DNA from: Deltaproteobacteria bacterium
GTDB lineage: Bacteria > Desulfobacterota > Desulfobulbia > Desulfobulbales > SURF-16
NCBI GenBank assembly: GCA_016219175.1
Contig: JACRCD010000028.1
Span: forward strand, 62,001 to 126,000
Direction: 5' to 3'
Length of the DNA: 64,000 nucleotides
In this document: positions 9,085 through 18,396 of the stretch, one piece after another
Layout: every line of letters begins with the position of its first letter
How positions within the stretch are numbered: position 1 is the first letter of the stretch
Program-made: the position numbers and the translations under genes
Notes under the pieces: model-generated
The model's input: the letters and a program-made list of their open reading frames with translations, nothing else
Told to the model about the DNA's origin: nothing
Databases searched by the model: none

Positions 9085-10885
9085 CAGAATCGGCATGGAC
9101 GAAACAGCAAAAAAAAACAGCGCCATTTTAGTTGTCGATGACGAGGAAAGCCTGCGCCTCACTTTTAAGATGTTTCTCAGCAGAGAAGGCTATGGACCTG
9201 TTTCTGTCGCCTCATCCTATGATGAGGCCCTGGAATTACTTGAAAAACAACACTTTGATCTTATCGTCAGCGACATTGTCATGGAGGGTTCCTCGGGAAT
9301 TGACCTTCTCCGCCGTGTCAAGGAAATGGGCCGAAAGTGTCCTGTGGTCATGGTAACCGGATACCCGAACATCAATTCCGCGGCTGAAGCCGTTCGCTTA
9401 GGCGCTTTTGACTATCTGGCCAAACCGGTAAAAAAAGACAATCTCTTGCGCACGGCGCGCATGGCGCTGCAGCAGTACGCCCTCCATAAGGAAAACGAGC
9501 AGCTTATTCTGGAAAAGGAAAGATATCAGCAGTATCTCGAAACCGTATTCCGCAGCATCAAGGATCTCGTGATCACCGTCGATGCGGAAATGATGATCAT
9601 TGACATGAACAAAGAGGCCAGCAAATGGATAGAAAAAATCGCTCCCGGCACAAATCCCCAAGGAAGGATTGATGAATTGCCTTTTTTTGCCGAAATTTTC
9701 GGTTTTGACGCCCAGACAGTTCTTCGCAATGAAACAGAGGTGGCGGAACACCGGGTGGAATTCGAATTTGAAGGGCATGGGGTTATTGTTTTCAGAGTGA
9801 GCGCCGCACCTCTTTTGACTTCAGACGGCCATTTTCTGGGAGTAGTCCTTGTCGCTCGTGATGTAAGCCGCCTTGAAGCACTTGAACAACGCGAAAAAAG
9901 AATTGGTCTGCACAGATTAATCGGCGGCAGCCGGGCAATGCAGACCGTCTATACTCTCATTGAAAATGTGGGAAAGGTTGACACAACTGTCCTGATTACC
10001 GGCGAAAGCGGCACCGGCAAGGAACTGGTCGCGGAAGCCCTGCATGCCGAAAGCCCGAGAAAAGATATGCCTCTCGTCAAGGTTGATTGTACGGCAATAC
10101 CGGAAAATCTTCTGGAAAGCGAATTGTTCGGTCATAAGAGAGGATCCTTTACCGGCGCTGACAGGGATCGGAAGGGACGGATCCTGCAGGCTGATGGCGG
10201 CACTGTATTTCTAGATGAAATTGGCGACATCACGCCGATGATGCAGTTACGGCTGTTGCGCTTTCTCCAGGAGAGAACCTTTTATCCCGTTGGCGAAGAC
10301 CAGCCGATCAAGGTTGATGTGAGGGTCATTGCCGCAACCAATGCTGATCTGAAATCCCAGGTTGTTTCAGGAAAATTCAGAGAGGATCTGTATTACCGGC
10401 TCAAGGTCGTGGATATCATACTGCCGCCCCTGCGTGATCGCTATGACGATATCCCTCTGCTGGTCAAAAAATTTATTGACCGATTCAGCAAACGTCTTGA
10501 CAAGGCAATCCATGGGATCTCAGACCAGGCCCTTGGGCAGATGACAAGATATAAGTGGCCAGGCAATGTCCGGGAGCTGGAACATATTGTCGAACGCGCC
10601 TGCGTTCTCTGCTCCGGTTTAACCATCACCCTGGCCAATCTTCCTCTTGAACTTCAAAGTCAGGAGAGCAGTGACAAGAAGGAAGACGAATCCATAGCAA
10701 GCTTCCAGGCTAAAATCAATGCCGAAGGGCCGGACAATGAGGAAGAACGGATACTCACCACCCTGAAAGTCACTTACGGTAACAAGGCTCAGGCCGCGCG
10801 CATTCTTGGCATTGACCGGAGCACACTTTACAGAAAAATACGACAGTTTGATATCGATCTCTCCCAGCTCGAACTCAATACGTGA
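9068..10885 (+). CDS. Sigma-54-dependent response regulator with internal PAS
   Basis: About 605 residues. A receiver domain (about 20-135) carries phosphoacceptor D69 in LIVSDIVMEGSSG and the switch/lysine pair ...TGYPN...KPVKK. A PAS-like domain (about 150-260) sits between receiver and AAA+, an uncommon addition. The AAA+ module has GESGTGKELVAE, GSFTGA and VFLDEIGD; a Fis-type helix-turn-helix closes the protein (AARILGIDRSTLYRKIRQF). The gene overlaps the upstream kinase, so the two tandem kinases probably phosphorylate it. The GTG at 9059 and the ATGs at 9068 and 9071 are alternative starts; 9068 was chosen by spacing from AGGTGA. The nearest downstream sigma-54 promoter of good quality is at 13280. 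Confidence 0.92.
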   Translation: MMDSNDRIGMDETAKKNSAILVVDDEESLRLTFKMFLSREGYGPVSVASSYDEALELLEKQHFDLIVSDIVMEGSSGIDLLRRVKEMGRKCPVVMVTGYPNINSAAEAVRLGAFDYLAKPVKKDNLLRTARMALQQYALHKENEQLILEKERYQQYLETVFRSIKDLVITVDAEMMIIDMNKEASKWIEKIAPGTNPQGRIDELPFFAEIFGFDAQTVLRNETEVAEHRVEFEFEGHGVIVFRVSAAPLLTSDGHFLGVVLVARDVSRLEALEQREKRIGLHRLIGGSRAMQTVYTLIENVGKVDTTVLITGESGTGKELVAEALHAESPRKDMPLVKVDCTAIPENLLESELFGHKRGSFTGADRDRKGRILQADGGTVFLDEIGDITPMMQLRLLRFLQERTFYPVGEDQPIKVDVRVIAATNADLKSQVVSGKFREDLYYRLKVVDIILPPLRDRYDDIPLLVKKFIDRFSKRLDKAIHGISDQALGQMTRYKWPGNVRELEHIVERACVLCSGLTITLANLPLELQSQESSDKKEDESIASFQAKINAEGPDNEEERILTTLKVTYGNKAQAARILGIDRSTLYRKIRQFDIDLSQLELNT

Positions 10886-11296
10886 ATGCCTCAGCGAAGC
10901 AAAGCCGGCAACAGAGGCTGTTGGAAGTATCATTTTGGCTGCAGCATCCTGTCCAACAACCTCTGTCGCGAAGTCCAACGCAGGGTAATTCGCTCACCAA
11001 GGCAATCAGATACAGCCTGAACGTGTTGCATTTATCTGCCACCCCAGATGTTGAATACAGCGACTCATGCCACATATCTGCCGACGATCTTCAAACAAAC
11101 ACCCAAAAAAACCATTTTAGCCTGTTACACTTACCAGCCTAACAAGCCTCATCACATCCCTTGCGTTCGCTGAGGCGCCCTTCCCTTTCCCCTCCCCCCC
11201 TTTCCCTTTTTCTCACATCAGGCCCAAAGCTTGCAATATTACGAAAACAGAAGAATTACCTCTGCTCATAAGCGTCAAAACAACATGGGGGCGGCA
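10886..11296. other. Intergenic region before ftsH
   Basis: It contains the inverted repeat at 10908-10969, then a long pyrimidine-rich run (about 11160-11215). A weak sigma-54-like element (AGGCCCAAAGCTTGCAA, GG-N10-GC with a perfect TTGCA) begins at 11220, but its -24 box is poor. In-frame TTG 11231 and ATG 11285 precede the chosen ftsH start. Confidence 0.5.
10908..10969 (+). repeat. Imperfect inverted repeat after the response regulator
   Basis: Arms 10908-10925 and 10952-10969 (GCAACAGAGGCTGTTGGA against TCCAACAACCTCTGTCGC) pair at 16 of 18 positions with a 26-base loop. No T-run follows, so it may be a weak terminator, an mRNA-stabilising hairpin or the remnant of a small element. Confidence 0.5.
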
Positions 11297-13117
11297 ATGA
11301 AATACAGCTTACGCAACTTTCTGATTCTGCTGATCATCTCTGCGGTTATTATTGTCGGCTTTAACTTCTGGAAGGCCGAAGAAAAGCTGCCTTATATTGA
11401 TTATTCAACGTTTATCGCGCAATTGTCAGAAGATGAAATAACAAAGGTGACAATCGAAGGCAGTAAAATTACAGCCACGGACAAATTCGATCGTCAATAT
11501 CAGACATTTACTCCTGATGTCAAATCGATCTTGGAAAGGCTGGAACAAAAAAAAATTGTCATTACCACCCGTCCTTTTAGCGACAGCTCTCCCTTTTTTT
11601 TCTCACCATTTTTACTGATCCTTGTTCTGGGAGGCTGGATGTATTTTCTGATGCAGCAGCAGAAAGGCGGTGGGTTCACTAAAAACAAATCAAAACTGAC
11701 ACCTGAGATAAAACAACATGTCACTTTTGAAGATGTAGCAGGAATTCCGGAAGCCAAGGAAGAGCTCGTAGAGACAGTGGAATTCCTTAAACACTCCAGT
11801 AAATTTATGAGACTGGGCGGACGCATTCCAAAAGGAGTGCTGCTGCAGGGCCCGCCTGGAACCGGAAAAACACTTCTTGCTAAAGCAATTGCCGGGGAGG
11901 CTGGAGTACCTTTTTACAGCATGAGCGGGTCTGACTTCGTGGAAATGTTCGTGGGAGTTGGCGCCTCGCGGGTGAGAAATCTTTTTGAACAGGCAAAAAA
12001 GAATGCGCCGTGCATCATCTTTATTGATGAAATTGACGCAGTGGGCCGCAGTCGGGGTGCTGCTGGCGCTCAAGGAGGCCAGGACGAAAGGGAACAAACC
12101 CTCAATGCCTTGCTTGTGGAAATGGATGGCTTCAAATCCGGTGAAACAGTCATCATTGTTGCCGCCACCAATCGCCCAGATGTGCTTGACCCCGCACTGC
12201 TGAGGCCCGGTCGCTTTGACCGGCAGGTAAACATATTGCCCCCTGACGTCAAAGGCAGGGAAAAAATCCTCGAGGTGCACGCGCAAAAACTGATAATGAG
12301 CAAAGAGGTCCAACTGGCAAACGTAGCCAGAAGCACCCCGGGATTTACTGGCGCCGAATTAGCCAATCTCATGAACGAATCGGCCTTGATGGCAGCACGC
12401 AGGAACAAAGATTTTATTGAAACAACGGATATTGAGGAGGCCAAGGACAAGATACTCATGGGCGCCGAACGGAAGGGGATGGTGATTAGTCACCAGGAAA
12501 GAAAAGTCACAGCTTACCATGAAGCAGGCCATGCGATTGTGGCGCATTTGCTGCCGGAATCGGATCCAGTCCACAAAATAACCATTATTCCACGAGGCAG
12601 GGCTCTGGGCCTTACCCAGCAACTGCCTTTGGACGACCGGCATTCCTATTCCAGGGAATATCTCAGATCCAGGGTCATGACACTTTTAGGCGGAAGAACC
12701 GCGGAAGAAATCGTATTCAACCAATTTACCACCGGGGCAAGCAATGACCTCCAATCTGCCACGGAAATCGCCACCAGAATGGTTTGCGAATGGGGCATGA
12801 GTGATCTTCTCGGACCCCGCGCCTATGTTATAGCAGATCAGAGTTTCCTGCAGACTGGCGCGGTTAAGCGGACATACAGCGAAGAAACGGCAAAGGCCAT
12901 TGATCAGGAGATCAACAAAATTATTGAAGATTGTTACCAGGAAACCATGATCATCCTTGAAGGGAAAATCGCCTATCTGCACAAACTTGCCGAAATCCTG
13001 CTTGAAGCTGAAACCATCGATGCGGAAGAAGTGAACATCATATTGAAATGCAAGGAAGTAAACAAACTGAACGAAGAAATGCTGCGGAACAGAAAACGCG
13101 AGCTACACGCAACGTAG
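11297..13117 (+). CDS. ftsH: ATP-dependent zinc metalloprotease FtsH
   Basis: 606 residues from ATG 11297, preceded by GGGGG at good spacing. There are two membrane segments (about 5-24 and 95-115) with a periplasmic loop between them. The AAA+ domain has Walker A GPPGTGKT and Walker [13 protein letters not shown], with the second region of homology [19 protein letters not shown]. The zinc protease domain carries HEAGH. This is the inner-membrane quality-control protease. In a locus making many heme proteins and membrane complexes it may help quality control, but that is inference, since ftsH is housekeeping. The gene is full length and ends just before a set of strong hairpins. Confidence 0.97.
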   Translation: MKYSLRNFLILLIISAVIIVGFNFWKAEEKLPYIDYSTFIAQLSEDEITKVTIEGSKITATDKFDRQYQTFTPDVKSILERLEQKKIVITTRPFSDSSPFFFSPFLLILVLGGWMYFLMQQQKGGGFTKNKSKLTPEIKQHVTFEDVAGIPEAKEELVETVEFLKHSSKFMRLGGRIPKGVLLQGPPGTGKTLLAKAIAGEAGVPFYSMSGSDFVEMFVGVGASRVRNLFEQAKKNAPCIIFIDEIDAVGRSRGAAGAQGGQDEREQTLNALLVEMDGFKSGETVIIVAATNRPDVLDPALLRPGRFDRQVNILPPDVKGREKILEVHAQKLIMSKEVQLANVARSTPGFTGAELANLMNESALMAARRNKDFIETTDIEEAKDKILMGAERKGMVISHQERKVTAYHEAGHAIVAHLLPESDPVHKITIIPRGRALGLTQQLPLDDRHSYSREYLRSRVMTLLGGRTAEEIVFNQFTTGASNDLQSATEIATRMVCEWGMSDLLGPRAYVIADQSFLQTGAVKRTYSEETAKAIDQEINKIIEDCYQETMIILEGKIAYLHKLAEILLEAETIDAEEVNIILKCKEVNKLNEEMLRNRKRELHAT

Positions 13118-13118
13118 C

Positions 13119-13192
13119 GCCACACTTGTGTGGCAACACTTATGTGGCGTGCTACACTTTCTGCCACACTTTTATGTGGCAGAAAGTGTAGC
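13119..13192. repeat. Nested inverted repeats with a perfect 18-bp stem
   Basis: A small hairpin GCCACAC-TT-GTGTGGC lies at 13119-13134. A perfect 18-bp stem follows, with arms at 13151-13168 and 13175-13192 (GCTACACTTTCTGCCACA and its complement) around a 6-base loop. A third fragment, CACTTATGTGGC, sits between them. It starts immediately after the ftsH stop and is probably an ftsH terminator, although only a loose T-rich stretch follows. The repeated GCCACACTT/ATGTGGC units look like a locally duplicated palindromic element. Confidence 0.75.
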
Positions 13193-13279
13193 TCAACTGA
13201 ACCATTATTCATTTTTATTTTTTTTATTACATCTTGACCCGTACCTTAATTTCGTGCTGCTGACAAACTTACAACCGTC

Positions 13280-13295
13280 TGGCACTGATTATGCT
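13280..13295 (+). promoter_or_regulatory. Sigma-54 promoter of the cytochrome/ferredoxin/NrfD operon
   Basis: TGGCACTGATTATGCT: a perfect TGGCAC -24 box, GG-N10-GC spacing and a TGC -12 core. Transcription should begin near 13306, about 96 bp ahead of the start codon at 13402. It is the best sigma-54 element in the window. Confidence 0.75.
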
Positions 13296-13401
13296 AGGAA
13301 AAATTGCAAGTCATTATTTTGCAGGCAAAAGCCGGCTGTTACATGAAAAGTCTCTTTATGAGCGACTGGCTTTTTCATTCATTCTCAAAAGGAGAGAGAA
13401 A

Positions 13402-13923
13402 ATGGGTTTGAAAACAGGAAAACTAATCGGCCTTGCAGCATTAATAGCCATGACAGCGCCACTGGCCCTGCCACAGAAAGCAAGCTGTGAGGTCTTTGAG
13501 CTAAACAGCCTTGCAAATTTATTTGAGGGAGTAAGTTTTGATCACGACATGCATATTGAGGCCGTTTCAGATAATTGCTCTGTATGCCATCACCATTCCG
13601 CAGGCACCCCTCCCACTGATGCTACGTGCATCCCCTGCCATTTAAAAAGTGCAGAGACAGATTCAGCGGCCTGCAACGCCTGTCACGTTAACGAACCATT
13701 TTCTTCAGCCAGCCTGGAAGCCAGCGCAAGCAATCCGTTACTTCATCACAAGGTAAAGCCCGGCCTTAAAGCCGCTTACCATCAGAATTGTTTAGGATGC
13801 CACCAGGAAACAGGCGGCCCGGTTGGATGTCAGGATTGTCATGCCTTAACCGAGAAAGGAGAGAAATATTACAATACCGGCCAGTTCGCCCCCAAACCCG
13901 GGAAATCATCAAGTCATCATTAA
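13402..13923 (+). CDS. Pentaheme cytochrome c of a quinone oxidoreductase complex
   Basis: 173 residues. The start is fixed by AAGGAGAGAG just upstream of ATG 13402 and by the signal peptide GKLIGLAALIAMTAPLALP. Five CXXCH sites are present (CSVCH, CIPCH, CNACH, CLGCH, CQDCH), with the first in a CHHH context as in the cytochrome c3/class III fold. It is periplasmic or membrane-associated and passes electrons to or from the ferredoxin and NrfD subunits encoded next. The arrangement cytochrome, HybA-like ferredoxin, NrfD resembles the Hmc/Cbc4 (CbcSTU) type of menaquinone-linked complexes. It is driven by the sigma-54 promoter at 13280. Confidence 0.9.
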   Translation: MGLKTGKLIGLAALIAMTAPLALPQKASCEVFELNSLANLFEGVSFDHDMHIEAVSDNCSVCHHHSAGTPPTDATCIPCHLKSAETDSAACNACHVNEPFSSASLEASASNPLLHHKVKPGLKAAYHQNCLGCHQETGGPVGCQDCHALTEKGEKYYNTGQFAPKPGKSSSHH

Positions 13924-13961
13924 AAATATCCGCGATATTACCGCAACATTTAGGTGAAAAA

Positions 13962-14888
13962 ATGAAAAAATTAAACCGGAGAAATTTTATCAAGGGAAGC
14001 CTGGCCGGTGGTCTTGCTGCTGCGGCAACCTGCAATGCCAAGGATGCCAAAGCCGCGGGCGGTGATTTTGGCGGGTATCCCGACAGTATGGGAGTTCTTG
14101 TGGACTTGACCAAATGCGTCGGCTGCCGCACTTGTGAGGCAGCGTGCAACAAGGAACAGGGTTTGCCTGAACCGGACAAACCATTTGACGATTTCAGCGT
14201 ATTTGATGAACGCCGTGAGGGCGGGTTGCCCAGACGCACAACGGAAAAGGCCTACACTGTCGTTAACCGTTACGAGGTGGAAGGGCGAGCTCATCCCCTT
14301 TTCAGAAAAGTCCAATGCAATCACTGCAATGAGCCTGCCTGCCTTACCTCTTGCTTTGTTAACGCCTACACAAAAACGCCGGAAGGCGCGGTCATCTATA
14401 ACCCCAAAGTATGCGTCGGCTGCCGTACGTGTATGATTGCCTGTCCGTTTTATGTTCCGGCCTACAGCTATTCAAGCGCCATCAATCCTGTTGTTAAAAA
14501 GTGTATCATGTGCTACGACACCCGGCTTAAATTCGGGCGCCCTCCCGCGTGCGTTGAAGCCTGCCCGCAAGGTGTCATGACTTTTGGCAAGAGAAAAGAC
14601 ATGATTGCCCTGGCACATGAAAAAATTAATGCCAAGCCCGGCAAATACGTGGGACACGTATATGGTGAGACTGAAGTAGGCGGTACTTCCTGGATGTACC
14701 TCTCCGATGTGCCTTTTGCAGAAATAGGTTTTGACACGCATCTCGGCAAGGAACCGATCATCAGCCATGTCAAGGATTTCCTGGCTATTGTTCCCATGGT
14801 TCTCTGCATCTGGCCTGCACTGTTCACCGGCTTCCATCTCCTGGCAACCAGGAAACAGACAAATAAAGAAAACTCGACCAAGGCATAA
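13962..14888 (+). CDS. TAT-exported four-cluster ferredoxin subunit, HybA/HmcB-like
   Basis: 308 residues from ATG 13962 (AGGTG upstream). A twin-arginine signal, RRNFIKGSLAGGLAAAA, sends it to the periplasm. Four cysteine groups follow: CVGCRTCEAAC, CNHCNEPACLTSC, CVGCRTCMIAC, and CIMCYDTRLKFGRPPACVEAC, enough for four [4Fe-4S] clusters. A single membrane anchor sits near the C-terminus (FLAIVPMVLCIWPALFTGFHLL), as in HybA and HmcB. It would connect the pentaheme cytochrome to the quinone-reactive NrfD-type subunit. The gene is 13 bp ahead of the next one, so the three are one transcript. Confidence 0.93.
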   Translation: MKKLNRRNFIKGSLAGGLAAAATCNAKDAKAAGGDFGGYPDSMGVLVDLTKCVGCRTCEAACNKEQGLPEPDKPFDDFSVFDERREGGLPRRTTEKAYTVVNRYEVEGRAHPLFRKVQCNHCNEPACLTSCFVNAYTKTPEGAVIYNPKVCVGCRTCMIACPFYVPAYSYSSAINPVVKKCIMCYDTRLKFGRPPACVEACPQGVMTFGKRKDMIALAHEKINAKPGKYVGHVYGETEVGGTSWMYLSDVPFAEIGFDTHLGKEPIISHVKDFLAIVPMVLCIWPALFTGFHLLATRKQTNKENSTKA

Positions 14889-14901
14889 CAGGAGGGAAAA
14901 A

Positions 14902-16158
14902 ATGGAAAAATTAAAAACTGCAGGCTTTCAGCCAATCGACACCCTGATAAAACCGGATACCAACAACCCTTGGTCCCTAAAAGACAAACTTCTCCTCGGG
15001 CTAAGCCCACAGGAGTATATGCGTCAGCTGCTCCGCAATCCATTCAACTGGATTCTTGCCGTGATTTACGCAATCGGCATTCCAATACTTGTCGGCCGTT
15101 TTATTTTCGGCCTCGGCTGGGCCACCCACAGCTCCTATGACTATCCTTGGGGACTTTTTCTTGGCTGGGGGCTTTTTGTCATGGTTCCCCTGTCAGCTTC
15201 CGGTTTTATGCTTGGCACCACTGTTGAGCTTTTTGGACGCAAGGATTTTAAACCCATTGAAAGGCTGGGCCTGTTAAACGGACTGCTGGGTTACTTCTTT
15301 GCCGTAGTATTTCTCCAGGTTGATCTTGGCCAACCTTGGCGTCTAGTCTATCCGATGTTTGTTTCACTTGGCCCGGCAGCGGTTCTTTTCCTGGTAGCCT
15401 GGCATGTAGCGACTTATCTTTCCGTACAGGTCGCCGAGCTTGTCCCGGCGGCAAGTGAGTTAATGGGCTGGGTGAAACCAAAAAAATTCATTAAGAGCAT
15501 TGTTCTGGGGCTTACCGTTTCCGGCATCATACTTTCCACCTTGCACCAGGGCGCACTCGGTGCTCTTTTCACCTATGCGCCAGGCAAGGTCCACCCCCTC
15601 TGGTACTCGGCGGCCTTTCAATGGTTTCATTTTTTCTGCTCCTCGATATTCGGCGGTCTTTCCATGCTGATCGCGGTAAGTACATTAAGCAAATGGTTTC
15701 TTAAATGGCGTTGCGATAATAATTTTCTCAAAAATCTTGACACCATTACCCTGGGAATTGCCAAGGGCTGCTCTCTGGCCCTGATCACCTATCTTGTCAT
15801 TAAATTTGTTGCGCTTGCCCATGATAATGAATGGGGTTACCTTCTTACCGGTTGGGGCCAGCTCTATATATTTGAAATAACCGCGGGCGTTATTTTCCCT
15901 CTGTTTCTCTTCACCATGGCCATCAGAACAAACAGGGCCGGACTGGCGCGGCTTGCCGCCTTCATTGCTGTATTCGGCATCGCCTTAAACAGATTGAACA
16001 CCGCTCTTATCACCTTCAACTGGAATCTCTATCAGGAGATTCCCCACTGGAGAGAATTCGCCATTGCCGTAATGGTTTATGCAACATACATTGTCGTTTA
16101 TCGGGCCGTATTGTATCGTCTGCCGATTCTTTATACGTGGCAGGGCGATTCCAAATAA
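14902..16158 (+). CDS. NrfD/HybB-type quinone-interacting membrane subunit
   Basis: 418 residues with about ten hydrophobic helices. The ATG at 14902 follows AGGAGGGAAAAA. The PFNWILAVIYAIGIPILVGRFIFGLGWATHSSYDYPWGLFLG opening and STLHQGALGALF are typical of HybB/HmcC/NrfD proteins that exchange electrons with menaquinone in the inner membrane and may move protons. With the pentaheme cytochrome and ferredoxin it forms a probable menaquinol:cytochrome oxidoreductase supplying electrons to periplasmic carriers, and through them to the extracellular cytochromes of this locus. Direction of electron flow cannot be read from sequence. Confidence 0.92.
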   Translation: MEKLKTAGFQPIDTLIKPDTNNPWSLKDKLLLGLSPQEYMRQLLRNPFNWILAVIYAIGIPILVGRFIFGLGWATHSSYDYPWGLFLGWGLFVMVPLSASGFMLGTTVELFGRKDFKPIERLGLLNGLLGYFFAVVFLQVDLGQPWRLVYPMFVSLGPAAVLFLVAWHVATYLSVQVAELVPAASELMGWVKPKKFIKSIVLGLTVSGIILSTLHQGALGALFTYAPGKVHPLWYSAAFQWFHFFCSSIFGGLSMLIAVSTLSKWFLKWRCDNNFLKNLDTITLGIAKGCSLALITYLVIKFVALAHDNEWGYLLTGWGQLYIFEITAGVIFPLFLFTMAIRTNRAGLARLAAFIAVFGIALNRLNTALITFNWNLYQEIPHWREFAIAVMVYATYIVVYRAVLYRLPILYTWQGDSK

Positions 16159-16330
16159 CAAATCGCGGCTCCTTACGATAAACCGGTATTTATGCGGAAA
16201 TGAGTTTTTTTGTTCAAAATCATGGCCTGGGAGAAAGAACCGGGGTTTTTGAGTTGAAAATTCGATGTTTTTTCCCCATAAAGCGGAAGTTGAACAAAAA
16301 ACCATTTCCGGACGACCACTAAACTAAGCG

Positions 16331-16361
16331 GATGACAGGGGCGCGCACCGCCTCTGTCATC
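16331..16361 (+). terminator. Hairpin between the oxidoreductase operon and the kinase
   Basis: GATGACAG and CTGTCATC flank a G+C-rich inner stem of about five more pairs with a short loop. No T-run follows. It overlaps the in-frame ATG at 16332, which is one reason the kinase start was placed at 16377. Confidence 0.4.
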
Positions 16362-16376
16362 CTCCCAGGCTTGATA

Positions 16377-18233
16377 ATGACGCTTCCTCTCCGATCAACA
16401 ATCTACGCAATTTATATGACGGTTATCATCGCCTTGGTAGCTCTGCTCAGTCAGAGTTTCCGTCAATATCAGCTCTATCATGAACATGAAGCTATCATTT
16501 CACAGACAGAAAGTCTTATTTTTCAATTTTCCATCATCAGGGAACATGTCGCTGATGCCATGCTTGATAATCATCAGCCGTCAAAACTTACCGGCATTTC
16601 CGCGGAAATGGAAAAGCTCAACAGCAATCTAACGGCTGTTCTTGAAGACAAGGAAATCAGGGACGAATACAAACTCACCTTCTTGAACAGCATTGACCTT
16701 CCCGGCATTATCCTTCTTTTACGAAAAATTGAATCAGGAACCGGAGAAAAAGAGAATATACGCAACCTAAACAGTGAAATGCGCACCTTAAGCGAAAGAC
16801 TCATCCTCTTCGACCGTGTTCTGGTCAATAATGCCAAACAGAAGTTGATCAGCTTTCAAAATGTCATCATCGGCACCGCGGCTTTTGTCGTCTTTCTTCT
16901 GGTAGGCGTGCTGACACTTTTTCATCGACAGCTGGTTATTCCGTTGCTGCAACTTATTAGTAAGAGTTCAGGGGCGCTCTCAGGAGGTGAGGAAACCATT
17001 CAGGTTTCCACCTCGGCCCGGGAAGTGGCAAATCTGACTGCTGTCTTTTCAGATCTCCTTCGGCAACGGAGGGATTTGCACGGTCAACTGCAAGCGCATC
17101 GCGAAGCCATCATGGAGCTTACCACTTCACTGAAGGGATTTCTGGCCATTATTTCCACTGATGGAGTAATTATTGATGTCAGCAGTGGTATTACCGAAAA
17201 ATGCCGGTTTAACCCAGGGGAGCTGACCGGCAGGTCCTGGCGTAATTTTTTTATAATGCCGCAACAAGAGTCTGACCGCGATCTTTCCGATGAGCAGTTA
17301 CTCGAAAATCTTTCCAGTGTTTGCCTGGCTTCCGAGATGTCTCTGGCGACCAAGGACATGAATCCAATCCCTCATATACGCTGCAGCTTTATCAACCTTG
17401 CCCGGGAGAACCACGAACCACCCCAGGTTTACTGCATGGGAATTGATCTATCCGAGGAACAGACCCAGATCGATGAACTAAAAAGAAGCCTTGTCGCTGA
17501 AAAAAACAAAAAAACGGAGATGGTGCGCATCTCTCATCTTGCTGTGCTTGGAGAAATCGCGACTGGCGTTGCCCATGAGGTTGGCAATCTCAGCAACGGC
17601 ATAATCAATTATGCTCAGGTTTTGGCGGATTCAGCCTGTGACCCTGATTTTGAAATTGAGCGAGACAAACTTTTCAAGAAGATTATTCTGGAAGGAGAAA
17701 AAATTGCAGGACTCGCCAAAAACCTTCTCGCCTATGGACAGGATGACGCCCAGTCAAGGGAGCTCGTCCCGGTAGAGGAGGTTCTGCGTAATTCGCTTGC
17801 CCTCATGAGCCACTATTTCAGAATAGACGGCACCAGGGTTGAAACAAATTTTGCCACCATTGCAATATGCAAAATAAACGGCCGGCAAATGCAGCAGGTG
17901 TTCCTCAGCGTCCTTAACAATGCCCGCCGCGCCCTCAATGAACGCTATCCGCAAAAGGACGAAAAAAAAATATTACGAATCAGCGCCAATGAAATTGAAA
18001 AAAACGGCAAAAAAATGACGAAAATGACCTTTACTGACTATGGCATCGGCATAACGCCGGAGAATCTGAAAAGGGTATTTGATCCTTCATTCTCAACAAA
18101 ACCCGCGGCAGAAGGCGTTGGTATGGGTCTTACCGTCAGCAGGGAGCTTATTGATCTGCATAATGGCAATATCTACCTGGAGAGCCAGGCAAATGAGCAG
18201 ACAACCGTAACAATCGAGCTGCCAGCTAATTAA
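16377..18233 (+). CDS. Membrane-bound PAS histidine kinase (orphan)
   Basis: 618 residues from ATG 16377; ATG 16332 is an alternative lying inside a hairpin. Two membrane segments (about 7-25 and 160-182) enclose a helical periplasmic sensor region. A HAMP-like linker, a PAS domain (about 250-370), HisKA with H400 in GVAHEVGNLSNGI, and an HATPase with VLNNARRALNE and GVGMGLTVSRE follow. The usual Pro after the H-box Asn is replaced (GNLSNG), while the two soluble kinases at 5313 and 7408 keep NNPINGI. No response regulator is adjacent. The stop codon falls in the target duplication of the inverted-repeat element. Confidence 0.88.
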   Translation: MTLPLRSTIYAIYMTVIIALVALLSQSFRQYQLYHEHEAIISQTESLIFQFSIIREHVADAMLDNHQPSKLTGISAEMEKLNSNLTAVLEDKEIRDEYKLTFLNSIDLPGIILLLRKIESGTGEKENIRNLNSEMRTLSERLILFDRVLVNNAKQKLISFQNVIIGTAAFVVFLLVGVLTLFHRQLVIPLLQLISKSSGALSGGEETIQVSTSAREVANLTAVFSDLLRQRRDLHGQLQAHREAIMELTTSLKGFLAIISTDGVIIDVSSGITEKCRFNPGELTGRSWRNFFIMPQQESDRDLSDEQLLENLSSVCLASEMSLATKDMNPIPHIRCSFINLARENHEPPQVYCMGIDLSEEQTQIDELKRSLVAEKNKKTEMVRISHLAVLGEIATGVAHEVGNLSNGIINYAQVLADSACDPDFEIERDKLFKKIILEGEKIAGLAKNLLAYGQDDAQSRELVPVEEVLRNSLALMSHYFRIDGTRVETNFATIAICKINGRQMQQVFLSVLNNARRALNERYPQKDEKKILRISANEIEKNGKKMTKMTFTDYGIGITPENLKRVFDPSFSTKPAAEGVGMGLTVSRELIDLHNGNIYLESQANEQTTVTIELPAN

Positions 18234-18234
18234 T

Positions 18235-18396
18235 GATGAACTCGTAAAAAGTCGGCGACAAAGCCCAGATGGCTAAGTAACAAAATTCGATATACAAGGT
18301 GTAGTGTATTTTTGAGAGTGAGGCTATACATGTGGTATGCCGAACGAACAAAAATGCGCTACAACGCAGTAGATCGGATTTTTTACGACGCCATCA
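18235..18396. mobile_element. MITE-like inverted-repeat element, 162 bp, with ATTAA target duplication
   Basis: The ends TGATGAACTCGTAAAAAGTC and (reverse strand) TGATGGCGTCGTAAAAAATC form terminal inverted repeats. ATTAA is repeated directly on both sides (18230-18234 and 18397-18401). No coding capacity is present, so mobilisation would need a transposase elsewhere. The internal part (GTGTAGTGTATTTTTGAGAG...) matches a repeat I recall from several Desulfobacterota genomes, but I could not check this. A truncated copy is at 3123-3174. Confidence 0.8.

Noticed and set aside
11220-11236. Sigma-54 promoter for ftsH
   Set aside because: The GG-N10-GC spacing and TTGCA are right but the -24 box (AGGCCC) is poor, and ftsH is normally driven by sigma-70 or heat-shock factors.
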